Positions 35,792 through 44,602 of a DNA stretch of 64,000 nt are shown piece by piece (positions within the stretch are counted from its first letter, which is position 1; each line of letters opens with the position of its first letter). This stretch comes from Primorskyibacter marinus (GTDB lineage Bacteria; Pseudomonadota; Alphaproteobacteria; Rhodobacterales; Rhodobacteraceae): contig NZ_QJSD01000011.1 of the NCBI RefSeq assembly GCF_003313245.1, forward strand, positions 1 to 64,000. The letters run 5' to 3'. The notes under the pieces were generated by a model. That model did not search any database and was not told the DNA's origin. It saw only the letters and a program-made list of their open reading frames with translations. Position numbers and translations under genes: made by a program.

Positions 35792-37351
35792 TTACTTCAA
35801 CGTGATGCGTCCATCGGTGTAGGGCGTGTAGGGGCCTTGTTCCGCCAGATACTCGGCGGTCACATCGGCCAGGTCCGGGCCGAAGTCATAGGCGTTCTCG
35901 GCATTGATGAACATCTTGTAGCCATCACCGCCGTTGCGGACGTAGTTGTTGGAGACAACCCCGTACATTTTCTCGGGCTCGATCGGCGCACCGTCAACCA
36001 TGACGTCGGACACGCGGCTGCCCGGCTCTGCCGACGGATCGGCTGTGAAGGTCAGGCCGGCCACCTGTGGGAAACGGCCCGCGCCTTCCTCGATCTGGCT
36101 GACACCGTTTTCAAGCGCCTCAACCACGGTCGCACCGGATACCTGGAAGGTGGACAGCGTGTTCTGGAACGGCAGCACGGTCAGCACTTCGCCCATGGTC
36201 ACTTCGCCTGCGTCGATAGAGGCGCGCAGACCGCCGGAGTTGACAATGGCGATCTGCATGCCCTGATCCTTCACCCGTGCCAGAATGGCGTCAGCCACCA
36301 GATTGCCCATCGAACATTCCATGGCGCGGCAGACATCGCGGTTGCCTTCGATGGCCTCGGATGTTTCGGCCACGACCTTGTTGCGGATCTCTTCCAGCGG
36401 AACTGCGGCTTCGGTGATGCGCGCGACGGTTGCTTCGTCCTCGGTGACCGCACCGTCAAGGATGATCGGCTCGCCCACGGCTTCGGTGATGTTGCCCTCG
36501 TCGTCGAAGGTCACGTTCAGCTCGCCCAGAAACTTGCCATAGGCATAGGCCTGCACGATGGCGGTGTTGCCGACCATGATGGGGTAGGGGCCTTTGGCAC
36601 CTTCGATCGTGTTGGACAGCAAGGAGTTGTCATGCCCGCCCACGATGACATCGACGCCCGTGGTGTTCTCGGCCACGGTCGTATCGACGTTCAGGCCGGA
36701 ATGCGACAGCACGATAATCTTGTTCACGCCCATTTCGGTCAGCTTGTCGACCTCGCCCTGCACGGCGTCGCTGGGATCGGTGAAGATGATGTTCTTGCCG
36801 GGGCTGGCCAGTTCATCCGTGTCTTGCGGTGTCAGGCCGATCAGGCCCAGCTTTTCGCCGCCCCGCTCGATCACCGTGGATTTCATCAGAACATCGGCCA
36901 GCAGTTCCTCGCCCGAGACATCGGCATTGGACATCAGCACCGGAAAATCGACCGCATCCATGAAACCGCGCAGAACTTCGGGGCCGTCGTCGAATTCGTG
37001 GTTGCCCACGGTCATCGCGTCATAGCCCATCTTGTTCATCATTTCGGCGGCAAGCTTGCCCTTGTAATAGGTATAGAACAGTGTGCCCTGGAACTGGTCG
37101 CCGCCATCGACAAGGATCGCGTTGTTGCTGCGCTGGCGCGCTTCCTCGATCGCCGAGACCAGACGCGCGGAACCGCCAAAGCAGTCGCCCGCGGTGTTGT
37201 CTTCCGCCGAACAAGGGGAATCATATTTTGAAATCGGTTCGAACCGGGCGTGGAAATCATTGGTATGAAGGATCGTCAGGGAATAATCTGCGGCGGCGGC
37301 ACCTGCGGTCAATGCAAGGGCGGCGGCACCGGTCAAAAGGCGGATAGACAT
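35792..37351 (-). CDS. 5'-nucleotidase / bifunctional metallophosphatase
   Basis: A 519-residue periplasmic enzyme. The signal peptide is residues 1 to about 21 (MSIRLLTGAAALALTAGAAA). The calcineurin-like domain has HTNDFHARFEP, VDGGDQFQGTLF, TVGNHEFDDGPEV and VGGHDNS with the metal-ligand residues; the 5_nucleotid_C domain follows from about residue 335 (IAIVNSGGLRASIDAGEVT, then VSNNYVRNGGDGYKMF). It releases phosphate from nucleotides outside the cytoplasm. The start at 37351 gives a normal signal peptide; a long upstream frame has no support. Confidence 0.92.
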   Translation of the reverse strand: MSIRLLTGAAALALTAGAAAADYSLTILHTNDFHARFEPISKYDSPCSAEDNTAGDCFGGSARLVSAIEEARQRSNNAILVDGGDQFQGTLFYTYYKGKLAAEMMNKMGYDAMTVGNHEFDDGPEVLRGFMDAVDFPVLMSNADVSGEELLADVLMKSTVIERGGEKLGLIGLTPQDTDELASPGKNIIFTDPSDAVQGEVDKLTEMGVNKIIVLSHSGLNVDTTVAENTTGVDVIVGGHDNSLLSNTIEGAKGPYPIMVGNTAIVQAYAYGKFLGELNVTFDDEGNITEAVGEPIILDGAVTEDEATVARITEAAVPLEEIRNKVVAETSEAIEGNRDVCRAMECSMGNLVADAILARVKDQGMQIAIVNSGGLRASIDAGEVTMGEVLTVLPFQNTLSTFQVSGATVVEALENGVSQIEEGAGRFPQVAGLTFTADPSAEPGSRVSDVMVDGAPIEPEKMYGVVSNNYVRNGGDGYKMFINAENAYDFGPDLADVTAEYLAEQGPYTPYTDGRITLK

Positions 37352-37498
37352 GTTCAGTTCCTCTCTGTCGGAAGTCTTATGCGCAGGATCGTGCCGCTTC
37401 CGTCGGGCTAAGTCAAAGCCCGTCGCAACGTCATCGGCGGTTTTTGTCACAATTGCATGACGCTTGACGATAAGCCGTCCAGAAGGCATCTCAGCGTC

Positions 37499-37837
37499 AT
37501 GCTGATCTACAAGATATTGCGCGCCGCCGAATGGCAGGCGCTGGAGGTCTCGGGCGAAACCGCCGGTGCCCCGATCGACGTGGCCGATGGCTACATTCAT
37601 TTTTCAACCGCGCTGCAAGTCCGCGAGACAGCCGCCAAGCATTTCGCCGGGGAGGACGGGCTGGTTCTGGCCGCGTTCGATACCGAGACAATGGGCGATG
37701 CCCTGAAATGGGAGGTCGCGCGCGCAGGTGCCGAGTTTCCGCATCTTTATGGACCGCTGAGGCGCAAGGATATTGTGTGGTCCTGCGCCGTGCCCTTGGT
37801 GAACGGGACACATGACTTCCCGCGGGAGATGGCATGA
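37499..37837 (+). CDS. DUF952 domain protein
   Basis: A 112-residue protein of the DUF952 family. The conserved [14 protein letters not shown] and [20 protein letters not shown] segments are present, and [12 protein letters not shown] marks the C-terminal part. The family resembles ADP-ribosyltransferase folds by structure reports, but its activity is unknown. The ATG at 37499 is chosen over one 42 bases upstream because AGAAGG is within reach. It lies 37 bp before pyrD. Confidence 0.83.
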   Translation: MLIYKILRAAEWQALEVSGETAGAPIDVADGYIHFSTALQVRETAAKHFAGEDGLVLAAFDTETMGDALKWEVARAGAEFPHLYGPLRRKDIVWSCAVPLVNGTHDFPREMA

Positions 37838-37874
37838 GCAACGTCGCTTGTTACCCAAATCCGGGCGCGCGGAT

Positions 37875-38933
37875 ATGAGCTTGCTTGAACAGGCCGGGCT
37901 GCGGGTTTTGCGCCATATGGATCCGGAAACCGCGCATGGGCTGGCGCTACGGGCGTTGCAACTGGGCGTCGCACCATCCCCCGGTCTGGTGACGTCAGAC
38001 AGATTGCGCTGCGAGGTGGCGGGGCTGCACCTGACCAATCCGATCGGGCTGGCGGCGGGGTTCGACAAGAATGCAACAGCACTTCTGGGCCTTGGCCGAG
38101 CGGGGTTCGGCTTTGCCGAGGTGGGGGCCGCAACACCGCGCCCGCAGCCGGGCAACCCAAAACCGCGCCTGTTTCGCCTGACCGAAGATGGTGCAGCGAT
38201 CAACCGGTTCGGGTTCAACAATGACGGGATGGAGACGATTGCCGCAAGGCTGGAAAAACGCCCCCGTGATGCGGTGATCGGCCTGAACCTTGGTGCCAAC
38301 AAGGATAGCGGGGACCGGGCCGCGGATTTCGCCCGCGTGTTGGACCATTGCGGAAAATGGCTGGATTTTGCCACGGTGAATGTCTCCAGCCCCAATACCG
38401 AAAAGCTGCGCGACCTACAGGGCAAGGCAGCCTTGGCCGGATTGCTGGCCGGCGTGATGCAGGTGCGCGACGGAATGGCGCGGCGGGTGCCGGTCTTCCT
38501 GAAGATCGCGCCCGATCTGACGCCGGATGAATTGGCGGATGTGGCAGAGGTCGCGCTGTCCTCGGGCGTTGATGCGGTGATCGCCACCAATACGACGCTG
38601 GACCGCGCTGGATTGCGCAGCCGCCATGCGCCCGAAAAGGGCGGGTTGTCCGGTGCGCCGTTGTTTGAGAAATCCACCCGCGTTCTGGCGCAACTGTCGG
38701 TGCTGACCGAAGGCCGCTTGCCGCTGATCGGGGTGGGGGGGGTCGGCTCTGCCGAACAGGCCTATGCCAAGATCCGCGCCGGGGCGAGCGCCGTGCAGCT
38801 TTATACCGCGCTGGTCTATGGCGGGCTGAGCCTTGTGGAAGAGATCGCAAAGGGTCTTGACCGCCTGTTGGCGCGGGATGGGTTCGATAATGTGGCGGAT
38901 GCCGTCGGCACCGCAAGGGAGGACTGGCTATAA
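37875..38933 (+). CDS. pyrD: Quinone-dependent dihydroorotate dehydrogenase
   Basis: A 352-residue class 2 enzyme of pyrimidine synthesis. FMN and substrate motifs are [50 protein letters not shown] and [16 protein letters not shown]; the catalytic Ser of class 2 is in the last segment. [20 protein letters not shown] closes the phosphate-binding site. The short N-terminal helices (residues 1-40) attach it to the membrane. The start at 37875 gives [20 protein letters not shown], the family N terminus. The stop overlaps the next start as TAATG. Confidence 0.95.
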   Translation: MSLLEQAGLRVLRHMDPETAHGLALRALQLGVAPSPGLVTSDRLRCEVAGLHLTNPIGLAAGFDKNATALLGLGRAGFGFAEVGAATPRPQPGNPKPRLFRLTEDGAAINRFGFNNDGMETIAARLEKRPRDAVIGLNLGANKDSGDRAADFARVLDHCGKWLDFATVNVSSPNTEKLRDLQGKAALAGLLAGVMQVRDGMARRVPVFLKIAPDLTPDELADVAEVALSSGVDAVIATNTTLDRAGLRSRHAPEKGGLSGAPLFEKSTRVLAQLSVLTEGRLPLIGVGGVGSAEQAYAKIRAGASAVQLYTALVYGGLSLVEEIAKGLDRLLARDGFDNVADAVGTAREDWL

Positions 38934-39271
38934 TGGAATATTGGCACAACCCACGGTGCAGCAAGTCCCGGCAGGGATTGGCGCTGCTTGAGGAGAACGG
39001 CGTGGCACTGACGGTGCGGCGCTATCTTGACGATCCGCCGTCCTTGTCTGAACTGAAAGCCGTGCACGCGGCGCTGGGCCTGCCTGTGCTTGCAATGGCG
39101 CGGTCCAACGACCCGTTATTTGCAGAACTGGGCCTGACGAAAGACAGCGATGATGACGCGCTGCTGGCCGCGATGGAAGCGCATCCAAAGCTGATCGAGC
39201 GGCCGGTGCTGATCGCTGGCGACCGCGCGGTAATTGGACGCCCGACCGAAAAACTGCTGACCCTCACCTGA
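38933..39271 (+). CDS. ArsC-like arsenate reductase family protein
   Basis: A 112-residue thioredoxin-fold protein. The active-site Cys is in WHNPRCSKSRQGLALLEENG at the N terminus, followed by LTVRRYLDDPPSLSELKAV, and the RPVLIAGDRAVIGRPTEKLL tail. It uses glutathione/glutaredoxin to reduce arsenate in characterised members, though YffB-type proteins of the same family have unclear roles. There is no arsenic efflux gene nearby, so the housekeeping-like ArsC/Spx type is possible. Confidence 0.86.
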   Translation: MEYWHNPRCSKSRQGLALLEENGVALTVRRYLDDPPSLSELKAVHAALGLPVLAMARSNDPLFAELGLTKDSDDDALLAAMEAHPKLIERPVLIAGDRAVIGRPTEKLLTLT

Positions 39272-39458
39272 AGCCGACAAGGCAGGCCCCTTGGCTTGTG
39301 TCCGGACGCGGTGAATTTGAACCATACCGAAGTATCGGTTGTGCAAGAGCACTGCCCGACCTGCCGCGTGTCCGCCGCTTGCCAAAAGGCGGGCAGGGGG
39401 GCAAATTGCCCGCCAAGCCCCGCAAGCGGGATCGCCCAACCAATCAAGGACACGCCCT

Positions 39459-39896
39459 GTGACCACGACCGTCTATATACTCAATGGCCCGAACCTGAAC
39501 CTTCTGGGCAAACGCCAGCCCGAGATCTACGGCCACGATACGCTTGCCGATGTGGAGGCCACCTGCACCGAGCTGGGCGAGAAAATTGGCATAACGACGC
39601 GGCTGTTGCAGTCCAACTGGGAAGGCCAGATCATCGACTGGATTCACGAGGCGCGTGACGCGGCACAGGGCATCATCATCAATCCCGCAGCGCTGACCCA
39701 TACCTCCGTCGCGGTGCTGGATGCGCTGAACACCTTCGACGGGCCGGTGCTGGAGGTTCATATCTCGAACGTCCACCAGCGCGAAAGCTTTCGCCATCAT
39801 TCCTATGTCAGCCAGCGGGCTGACGGGGTAGTCGCGGGCTTTGGCATTGAAGGTTACGCGCTGGCGTTGCGGCGCATGGGGCGTCTTCTGGCATGA
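39459..39896 (+). CDS. aroQ: Type II 3-dehydroquinate dehydratase
   Basis: A 145-residue shikimate-pathway enzyme. Motifs are [18 protein letters not shown] with the catalytic Tyr, ESQ-like [35 protein letters not shown], and [20 protein letters not shown] with the catalytic His. The GTG at 39459 is chosen because AAGGA lies eight bases upstream and the family starts just before [16 protein letters not shown]; the open frame extends 120 bases further without similarity. It is followed by aroE, 157 bp on. Confidence 0.93.
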   Translation: MTTTVYILNGPNLNLLGKRQPEIYGHDTLADVEATCTELGEKIGITTRLLQSNWEGQIIDWIHEARDAAQGIIINPAALTHTSVAVLDALNTFDGPVLEVHISNVHQRESFRHHSYVSQRADGVVAGFGIEGYALALRRMGRLLA

Positions 39897-40057
39897 TCGT
39901 ATGCACCGGGGCCAGCGGCCTTGCGGATGGTCGCAGCGGCCGCGACAGGGCAGAGGGTGATCTTGCGGCAAAGCTGGACCTGCGACGTTTACATCGCGGC
40001 GTCTGTGAGGCAGGGACCGGCAAAAGTGCTCAGGCGATAAGGAAGAACAGGACGTGA
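39893..40057 (+). CDS. Possible small protein linking aroQ and aroE
   Basis: A 54-residue frame whose ATG overlaps the aroQ stop (ATGA at 39893-39896) and whose TGA overlaps the aroE GTG start (GTGA at 40054-40057). The peptide starts [20 protein letters not shown] and is basic. No family is recognised. The double overlap is what translational coupling would look like, but chance is possible in GC-rich DNA, so confidence is low. Confidence 0.3.
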   Translation: MIVCTGASGLADGRSGRDRAEGDLAAKLDLRRLHRGVCEAGTGKSAQAIRKNRT

Positions 40058-40872
40058 CGGACCGCTACGCCGTATTCGGCAACCCCATCGGGCATTCGAA
40101 ATCGCCATTCATTCATCGCAGCTTTGCCGCGCAATTTGATGACGACATCTCCTACGAGGCGATTGAGGCACCGCAAGACGGGTTTCGCAACCGGCTGGAT
40201 CAGTTCATCTCCGAAGGAGGCCGGGGCATCAACATCACCGTCCCGTTCAAGACCGATGCCTTTGCGGCGGCGGATGACCGCCGCGAAGGGGCGGCTCTGA
40301 CAGGGGCTTCCAACTGTCTGAAATTCGAGGATGGACGCATTATTGCCGAAAATTTCGACGGGGTCGGGTTGTTGCGCGATATCGCGGACAATCTGGGCCA
40401 AGCGGTTTCGGGCAAGCGTGTGCTTTTCCTTGGCGCGGGCGGGGCGACACGCGGCGCGGCGCTGCCGATCCTCCGGGCCGGGGCAGCGCAGGTGGTCGTG
40501 GCCAACAGGACCGTTGCCAAGGCGCAGGCGATTGCCGATGAATTGGCCCGCTTCGGCGAGATCCGCGCGACAGGCTATGACGCTTTGGGTGCAGGGCATG
40601 ACATCGTGCTGAATGCCACCTCTGCCAGCCTGTTCAATACGCGCCCACAGGTCGCGGATGCGGTGTTCGAGGGGGCAGGGCTGGCCTATGATCTGGTCTA
40701 TGCAAAGGGTCTGACAGGGTTCTTGCGACAAGCCCAAGGGACGGGTGTGCCGGTCCTGGCGGATGGCGTCGGTATGCTGGTTGAACAGGCGGCCGAGGCC
40801 TATGCCTGGTGGCGTGGTCAACGCCCCGATACAGCCGCGTTGATACGGGATCTGACGGTGCCGCTGGTGTGA
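40054..40872 (+). CDS. aroE: Shikimate dehydrogenase
   Basis: A 272-residue NADP enzyme of the shikimate pathway. The substrate domain has FGNPIGHSKSPFIHRSFAAQ and GINITVPFKTDAFAAAD with the catalytic Lys; the cofactor site is VLFLGAGGATRGAALPILRA, followed by VVANRT. The C terminus has LVEQAAEAYAWWRG. The GTG start at 40054 is about ten bases after AAGGA. It forms an aro pair with the dehydratase upstream. Confidence 0.94.
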   Translation: MTDRYAVFGNPIGHSKSPFIHRSFAAQFDDDISYEAIEAPQDGFRNRLDQFISEGGRGINITVPFKTDAFAAADDRREGAALTGASNCLKFEDGRIIAENFDGVGLLRDIADNLGQAVSGKRVLFLGAGGATRGAALPILRAGAAQVVVANRTVAKAQAIADELARFGEIRATGYDALGAGHDIVLNATSASLFNTRPQVADAVFEGAGLAYDLVYAKGLTGFLRQAQGTGVPVLADGVGMLVEQAAEAYAWWRGQRPDTAALIRDLTVPLV

Positions 40873-40900
40873 CCATCCGTCAGGTGGCCGGGTTGCGACC

Positions 40901-40922
40901 GAAATCGGGCTGACCCGATTTC
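40901..40922. terminator. Hairpin between convergent aroE and membrane protein gene
   Basis: A 9-bp perfect stem (GAAATCGGG at 40901-40909, CCCGATTTC at 40914-40922) with a 4-base loop, 29 bp after the aroE stop. No T-run follows, so termination strength is uncertain. Confidence 0.45.
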
Positions 40923-40985
40923 AGATCCTTCGGGCCTTTGCCGCCGGGCAACGCGCAATCCACGCCGTAGGTGAACCAATCGCCT

Positions 40986-42005
40986 TTAAAGGGCTATCGG
41001 GGAAATCCCGCCCGCAAATGCAGCAAGGATAGGTGCGGTGACGGCAAAGCCTGCACGCAGGTGGTCACTGGTGCTGAATTTCAGGCCGCGCGCCTTCATC
41101 CAATCGTCGACATCGGTGCGCTTGCCCCCATCTGAAACTTGGGTCGCGCTTTGTGCGAGCCTGCTGATGCGCCCATCCAGAACGAGCGCGACCGGCAGAT
41201 AGAAACTTAGGATCAGCAGGCAGAAATATGTGCCGGTGAACAGCGCCGAGGCGAGAATCACGGTGCCGTAAGCGTCCTGCTCTGCCTCCATGACCAGGGG
41301 CAGCGGCCAGTACATCCAGCTTGTCGCGAAGAACATGCCGAAGGTCAGGATCAGGCTGGACAGGTAAAGCTGTCGCCGCATGCGGACCAGATTCTGCGCA
41401 AGTTGCGCGGCCTCTTCCTCGCGCGTGTTGCCGCTGCTGCGTTCCAGACACAGGATCATGCCAACAATTAGCGCGCCCACGCCAAGCCCTGCCAGCCCGT
41501 TGATGATATCCAGCACCCGCTCAAGCAGCGATATGACGGGAATCTCACCGCAACGCCCCAGCAACCACATATCCTGAGGTGCCGAACAGCCGGGCAGGCT
41601 GCCGCGGGACAAAGCGGATTTGAACAGGTCCGCGCCCAGCCGGTGATAGACGTGCGGCGCGTCGGGGGATGCGTTTTGCTCGATCGTGGGCGTCATCGCG
41701 AGCAAAAGGATGAACAGCAACGTGCCGATTGCCGCGATCCGGGTCGCGCGCGAGATTGGTCCCACGATGTCCCGGATCACCAGCGCAACGGCAAGCAGGG
41801 CCAGAGCGCCAAAAAACCATGTTGCGGCAATGAACTTGAACCGGCCCGCCGCTTCCAGCCAATGCCGACCCTCGTGCAGAATGTCGCTTGGAACCGCCAG
41901 ATCGGTGGCGAAAATATGGTCGGAGATCACCCCATGCGTCCAGAAGATGCTGACCGGCACCAGTGCGATTGTAAAATAGCGCAATTCCACTTTGCGGATG
42001 GTCAC
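40986..42005 (-). CDS. Membrane protein of unknown function
   Basis: A 339-residue protein with about six hydrophobic segments (around residues 10-25, 62-84, 93-112, 162-182, 218-240 and 258-280). The middle loop has two cysteines (PGCSAPQDMWLLGRCGEI) that could form an extracytoplasmic disulfide. A cytoplasmic stretch ERSSGNTREEEAAQLAQNLV is charged. I do not recognise the family. The GTG at 42005 (start VTIRKVELRYFTIALVPVSI) is chosen because GAGG lies eight bases upstream and no ATG is suitably placed. It stands alone between aroE and tRNA-Gly. Confidence 0.6.
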   Translation of the reverse strand: MTIRKVELRYFTIALVPVSIFWTHGVISDHIFATDLAVPSDILHEGRHWLEAAGRFKFIAATWFFGALALLAVALVIRDIVGPISRATRIAAIGTLLFILLLAMTPTIEQNASPDAPHVYHRLGADLFKSALSRGSLPGCSAPQDMWLLGRCGEIPVISLLERVLDIINGLAGLGVGALIVGMILCLERSSGNTREEEAAQLAQNLVRMRRQLYLSSLILTFGMFFATSWMYWPLPLVMEAEQDAYGTVILASALFTGTYFCLLILSFYLPVALVLDGRISRLAQSATQVSDGGKRTDVDDWMKARGLKFSTSDHLRAGFAVTAPILAAFAGGISPIAL

Positions 42006-42324
42006 GACCGATGCCTCGGATTGATGTAGGGTCCTGTTGCGCAGTCTAGCATGAAATCTGTCAGTTGCGCATATGGCTTGGCTATGACGGCATGCGGTGG
42101 ATTTTGCCCCGCTCAAAACCGCCCGGCGGCGTGGTATTCGTGATACTGCGCGCTGTCGGATGGGTGCGGTTGCGGTACACCTGTTGCCTTTTCGGGGGGG
42201 GACGAGGCCGAACATTTGCTGTTTGCTTGGCCCGAAACGCCCGGCGAAAACCCGGAGCGTTTCAATGAAACGACTGCCAGCGCTTGACGCCGGAACAAGG
42301 CTGAAATAAGTGAAGAGTCGTTGA

Positions 42325-42398
42325 GCGGGCGTTGTGTAATGGTAAGACCTCAGCCTTCCAAGCTGATGATACGGGTTCGATTCCCGTCGCCCGCTCCA
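42325..42398 (+). tRNA. tRNA-Gly (anticodon TCC)
   Basis: A 74-base cloverleaf including encoded CCA. Acceptor GCGGGCG at 42325-42331 pairs with CGCCCGC at 42388-42394. The anticodon stem CTCAG/CTGAT-side encloses the loop CTTCCAA with TCC, and the T-arm is CGGGTTCGATTCCCG. No tRNA duplication or integrase is seen nearby. Confidence 0.95.
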
Positions 42399-42842
42399 AA
42401 TCTTTCAGATATTATAGACGCCCGTGGAAATGCCGTTTGTGGCTTTGAGTGATTGTCACTTGTTGCATAGGACCGGTGGCCGCGCGAGATGGATGTGAAA
42501 ACATGCGCGTGGCGGTGATGCAGGCCAATGCAGGGCGTTGAGCCTTGGAAAGCGGGGGTGTCGACGCTTTGCAAATCGTGCAAAAACTGGCAATTCTCAT
42601 CGGCGCTCCGTCCGGCTGTAAATTTCTTTCAATCCGTGTGGAACCAATCAAATGTCGGAAGGTTGGATTTTCAGGCACGAAACTGCTTGTCCAATTTACG
42701 GCAGGTAGCCAGGTCGCGGCAATCTTCCTCCCTCAGATTTGCCGCGACCTGACCGGGCGCTGAATGCGCGCCATCGGAACCCTCCCCCCGGTGGCGCGAA
42801 GCAGAGAAGAGAGCACCTGCTTACTGGCGCATCTCTGCTATC

Positions 42843-42884
42843 GACACGCCCATCGGGTGCGGATCCGGTGGGCGTGTCAATTTT
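42843..42884 (+). terminator. Terminator-like hairpin upstream of the PRC-barrel gene
   Basis: GACACGCCCA (42843-42852) pairs perfectly with TGGGCGTGTC (42869-42878) and is followed by AATTTT. No clear upstream gene ends here, so it might close an unannotated transcript or limit read-through into the stress operon. Confidence 0.45.
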
Positions 42885-42946
42885 CCCCAATACCTCAATA
42901 TCCGGTCGCCGGACCTCACATGATGGCCGCTGCTTGCACGGCAAGC

Positions 42947-42972
42947 GGAACCAATGGCGTTCAGCGTGCGTT
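42947..42972 (+). promoter_or_regulatory. EcfG-type promoter of the PRC-barrel/AI-2E operon
   Basis: GGAAC at 42947-42951 and CGTT at 42969-42972 with a 17-base spacer, the alphaproteobacterial general stress promoter form. The -10 ends 46 bases before the start codon. The same arrangement precedes nepR, phyR and the DUF1328 gene. Confidence 0.8.
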
Positions 42973-43018
42973 ATTTGCCCGACACAGGCCGAGAATCGGT
43001 CGCAACGGAGGACAGTCC

Positions 43019-43444
43019 ATGCCCCGCAAGTTTTTGACCCTGAGCGCAAGCGCTGCAATCATGGCAGGTGTCGTCCTGACCGGAGCCACCGCTGTCGCGG
43101 GGTTTTGGGCAGATAACGAGATGTCAACGCCCGCCGCGATCCACGCTGCGACTGACCTGCCAAGCCCCGCGGTCGTGGATTTCGATGTGTTGCACGGACT
43201 GCCGGTCTTTGACGAACAATCCGATACGGTTGGCACCGTAGCGGAAGTGCGCGTCGGACCAGATGGCCGCGTAACCGGCGCAATCGTCGAGATCGGCGGC
43301 TTTCTGGGTCTGGGCGCGCATCGCGTCGATCTTGGCCTTGATCTGCTGGCGATGCGCGGATTGAACGGAGAAACGCGTGATCCGGCCGTGCAACTTCTGG
43401 TCAGCAACGCCGAACTGGACCGCTTGCCGCGGTTCGAAGGCTAA
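43019..43444 (+). CDS. PRC-barrel-like envelope protein
   Basis: A 141-residue protein. A signal peptide or anchor covers residues 1 to about 28 (MPRKFLTLSASAAIMAGVVL). The C-terminal half resembles a PRC barrel: LPVFDEQSDTVGTVAEVRVG, then GRVTGAIVEIGGFLGLGAHR. Such proteins are often stress-induced in this order. GGAGG lies eight bases before the ATG at 43019; the longer upstream frame has no support. It is followed 15 bp on by an AI-2E family gene and preceded by an EcfG-type promoter. Confidence 0.78.
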   Translation: MPRKFLTLSASAAIMAGVVLTGATAVAGFWADNEMSTPAAIHAATDLPSPAVVDFDVLHGLPVFDEQSDTVGTVAEVRVGPDGRVTGAIVEIGGFLGLGAHRVDLGLDLLAMRGLNGETRDPAVQLLVSNAELDRLPRFEG

Positions 43445-43459
43445 GGGCGAGCACCGCGA

Positions 43460-44518
43460 ATGCATTCCAACATACGCCAGCATTGGCAACTGACAATCCT
43501 CGCGGTGGTGGCAATCATTGCCGCGTTGTATTTTGCCAAACCCGTCTTCGCACCTTTTACGCTGGCGTTCGTGTTCGCCATCGTTCTGACGCCGATTTCC
43601 GATTTCTGGCAGCGCACCGGCTTGCCCGCAACAGCGTCGAGCCTGATGACACTGTTCTTATGCGTTCTGATGATCGTCGTGCTGGCCGTGTTGCTGGAAC
43701 CCGTCGCAAACGGGTTGTATGAAAAATGGCCCAGCATACGCGGCGGGATGCGCGAAATGGTATGGAGCCTGCGCGGGCTGTTGCGTGACATTGACGATGT
43801 GTCGCGTGAGGTCACAGGTGCCTTGGGGTCCTCCGCAACAGGTGAAGGCGATGGCGGTGTGGTCGATGAAGCCAGCAAATCGTTTCCCAGCCTGACTGAA
43901 CTGATGTTTCTGGCTCCTGCGCTGTTGGGGCAGGTGATGATTTTCCTTGGGGCGCTGTATTTCCTGTTGCTGTGTCGCAGTGATGTCTATCGCTGGTTGG
44001 GCAAGCTTTCGACCGTCAATTCCAAGGCCGCCGCGCTGAAATTCTACGAGGCCGACCGGCTGGTTGCCCGCTACTCGCTGACGATCACGGTCATCAATGT
44101 ATGCTATGCGGTCTGCGTCGCGCTTGTGTTCAAGCTGATCGGAATGCCGGGGTACATCATCTGGGGTGCGGTTGCAGGCCTGTTGAACTTTGTCGTCTAT
44201 CTTGGGCCGGCCCTCGTGGCCACTGCTGCGCTCGTTGCAGGTCCGGCGGTCTTTACCGGCGGTATGGCGTTTGTGCCGGCCGCTGCATATGTGGGGCTAA
44301 ACCTGATCGAGGCACAATTTGTGACGCCCACGCTGGTCGGCCGGCAAATGAATGTGAACCCGCTCTTGGTGTTCTTGTCGCTGTGCCTGTTTCTCTGGCT
44401 TTGGGGACCGCTGGGCGGCATCGTCGCGATCCCGCTCCTGGTGTGGTTCATTGCGGTCTATGATGGGCTGACGACGCTGGCCGAGGAAGAGGCGGCGACG
44501 GGCACGCCTGCAATCTGA
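43460..44518 (+). CDS. AI-2E family transporter (PerM/YdiK-like)
   Basis: A 352-residue membrane protein with about eight hydrophobic segments. Family sequences include LYFAKPVFAPFTLAFVFAIV near the N terminus, and PGYIIWGAVAGLLNFVVYLG plus GLNLIEAQFVTPTLVGRQMN in the C-terminal half. Despite the name, members are mostly uncharacterised exporters, some linked to ion/proton antiport. It is probably co-transcribed with the PRC-barrel gene from a general stress promoter. Confidence 0.9.
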   Translation: MHSNIRQHWQLTILAVVAIIAALYFAKPVFAPFTLAFVFAIVLTPISDFWQRTGLPATASSLMTLFLCVLMIVVLAVLLEPVANGLYEKWPSIRGGMREMVWSLRGLLRDIDDVSREVTGALGSSATGEGDGGVVDEASKSFPSLTELMFLAPALLGQVMIFLGALYFLLLCRSDVYRWLGKLSTVNSKAAALKFYEADRLVARYSLTITVINVCYAVCVALVFKLIGMPGYIIWGAVAGLLNFVVYLGPALVATAALVAGPAVFTGGMAFVPAAAYVGLNLIEAQFVTPTLVGRQMNVNPLLVFLSLCLFLWLWGPLGGIVAIPLLVWFIAVYDGLTTLAEEEAATGTPAI

Positions 44519-44602
44519 AACGGTCCTGCAACTAAAGTCGCTGGCACATGAGATCGAACACCATGCGCCAGCGGCGTAAACTTGCATCCGGGCGGTATTG
44601 CG

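Larger units (their letters stand above)
42399..43018. other. 620-bp gap after tRNA-Gly
   Basis: No gene is supported. It holds one hairpin (42843-42878) and a general stress promoter (42947-42972) for the following operon; both are listed separately. The early part shows nothing recognisable. Confidence 0.5.

Noticed and set aside
42325-42398. tRNA-Gly as a phage or island attachment site
   Set aside because: No duplicate of the tRNA 3' end and no integrase gene were seen in the window.
42350-42583. Minus-strand frame through the tRNA ending in GDGNRTRIISLEG
   Set aside because: It is a translation of the tRNA-Gly region, a common spurious hit. No other coding evidence supports it.
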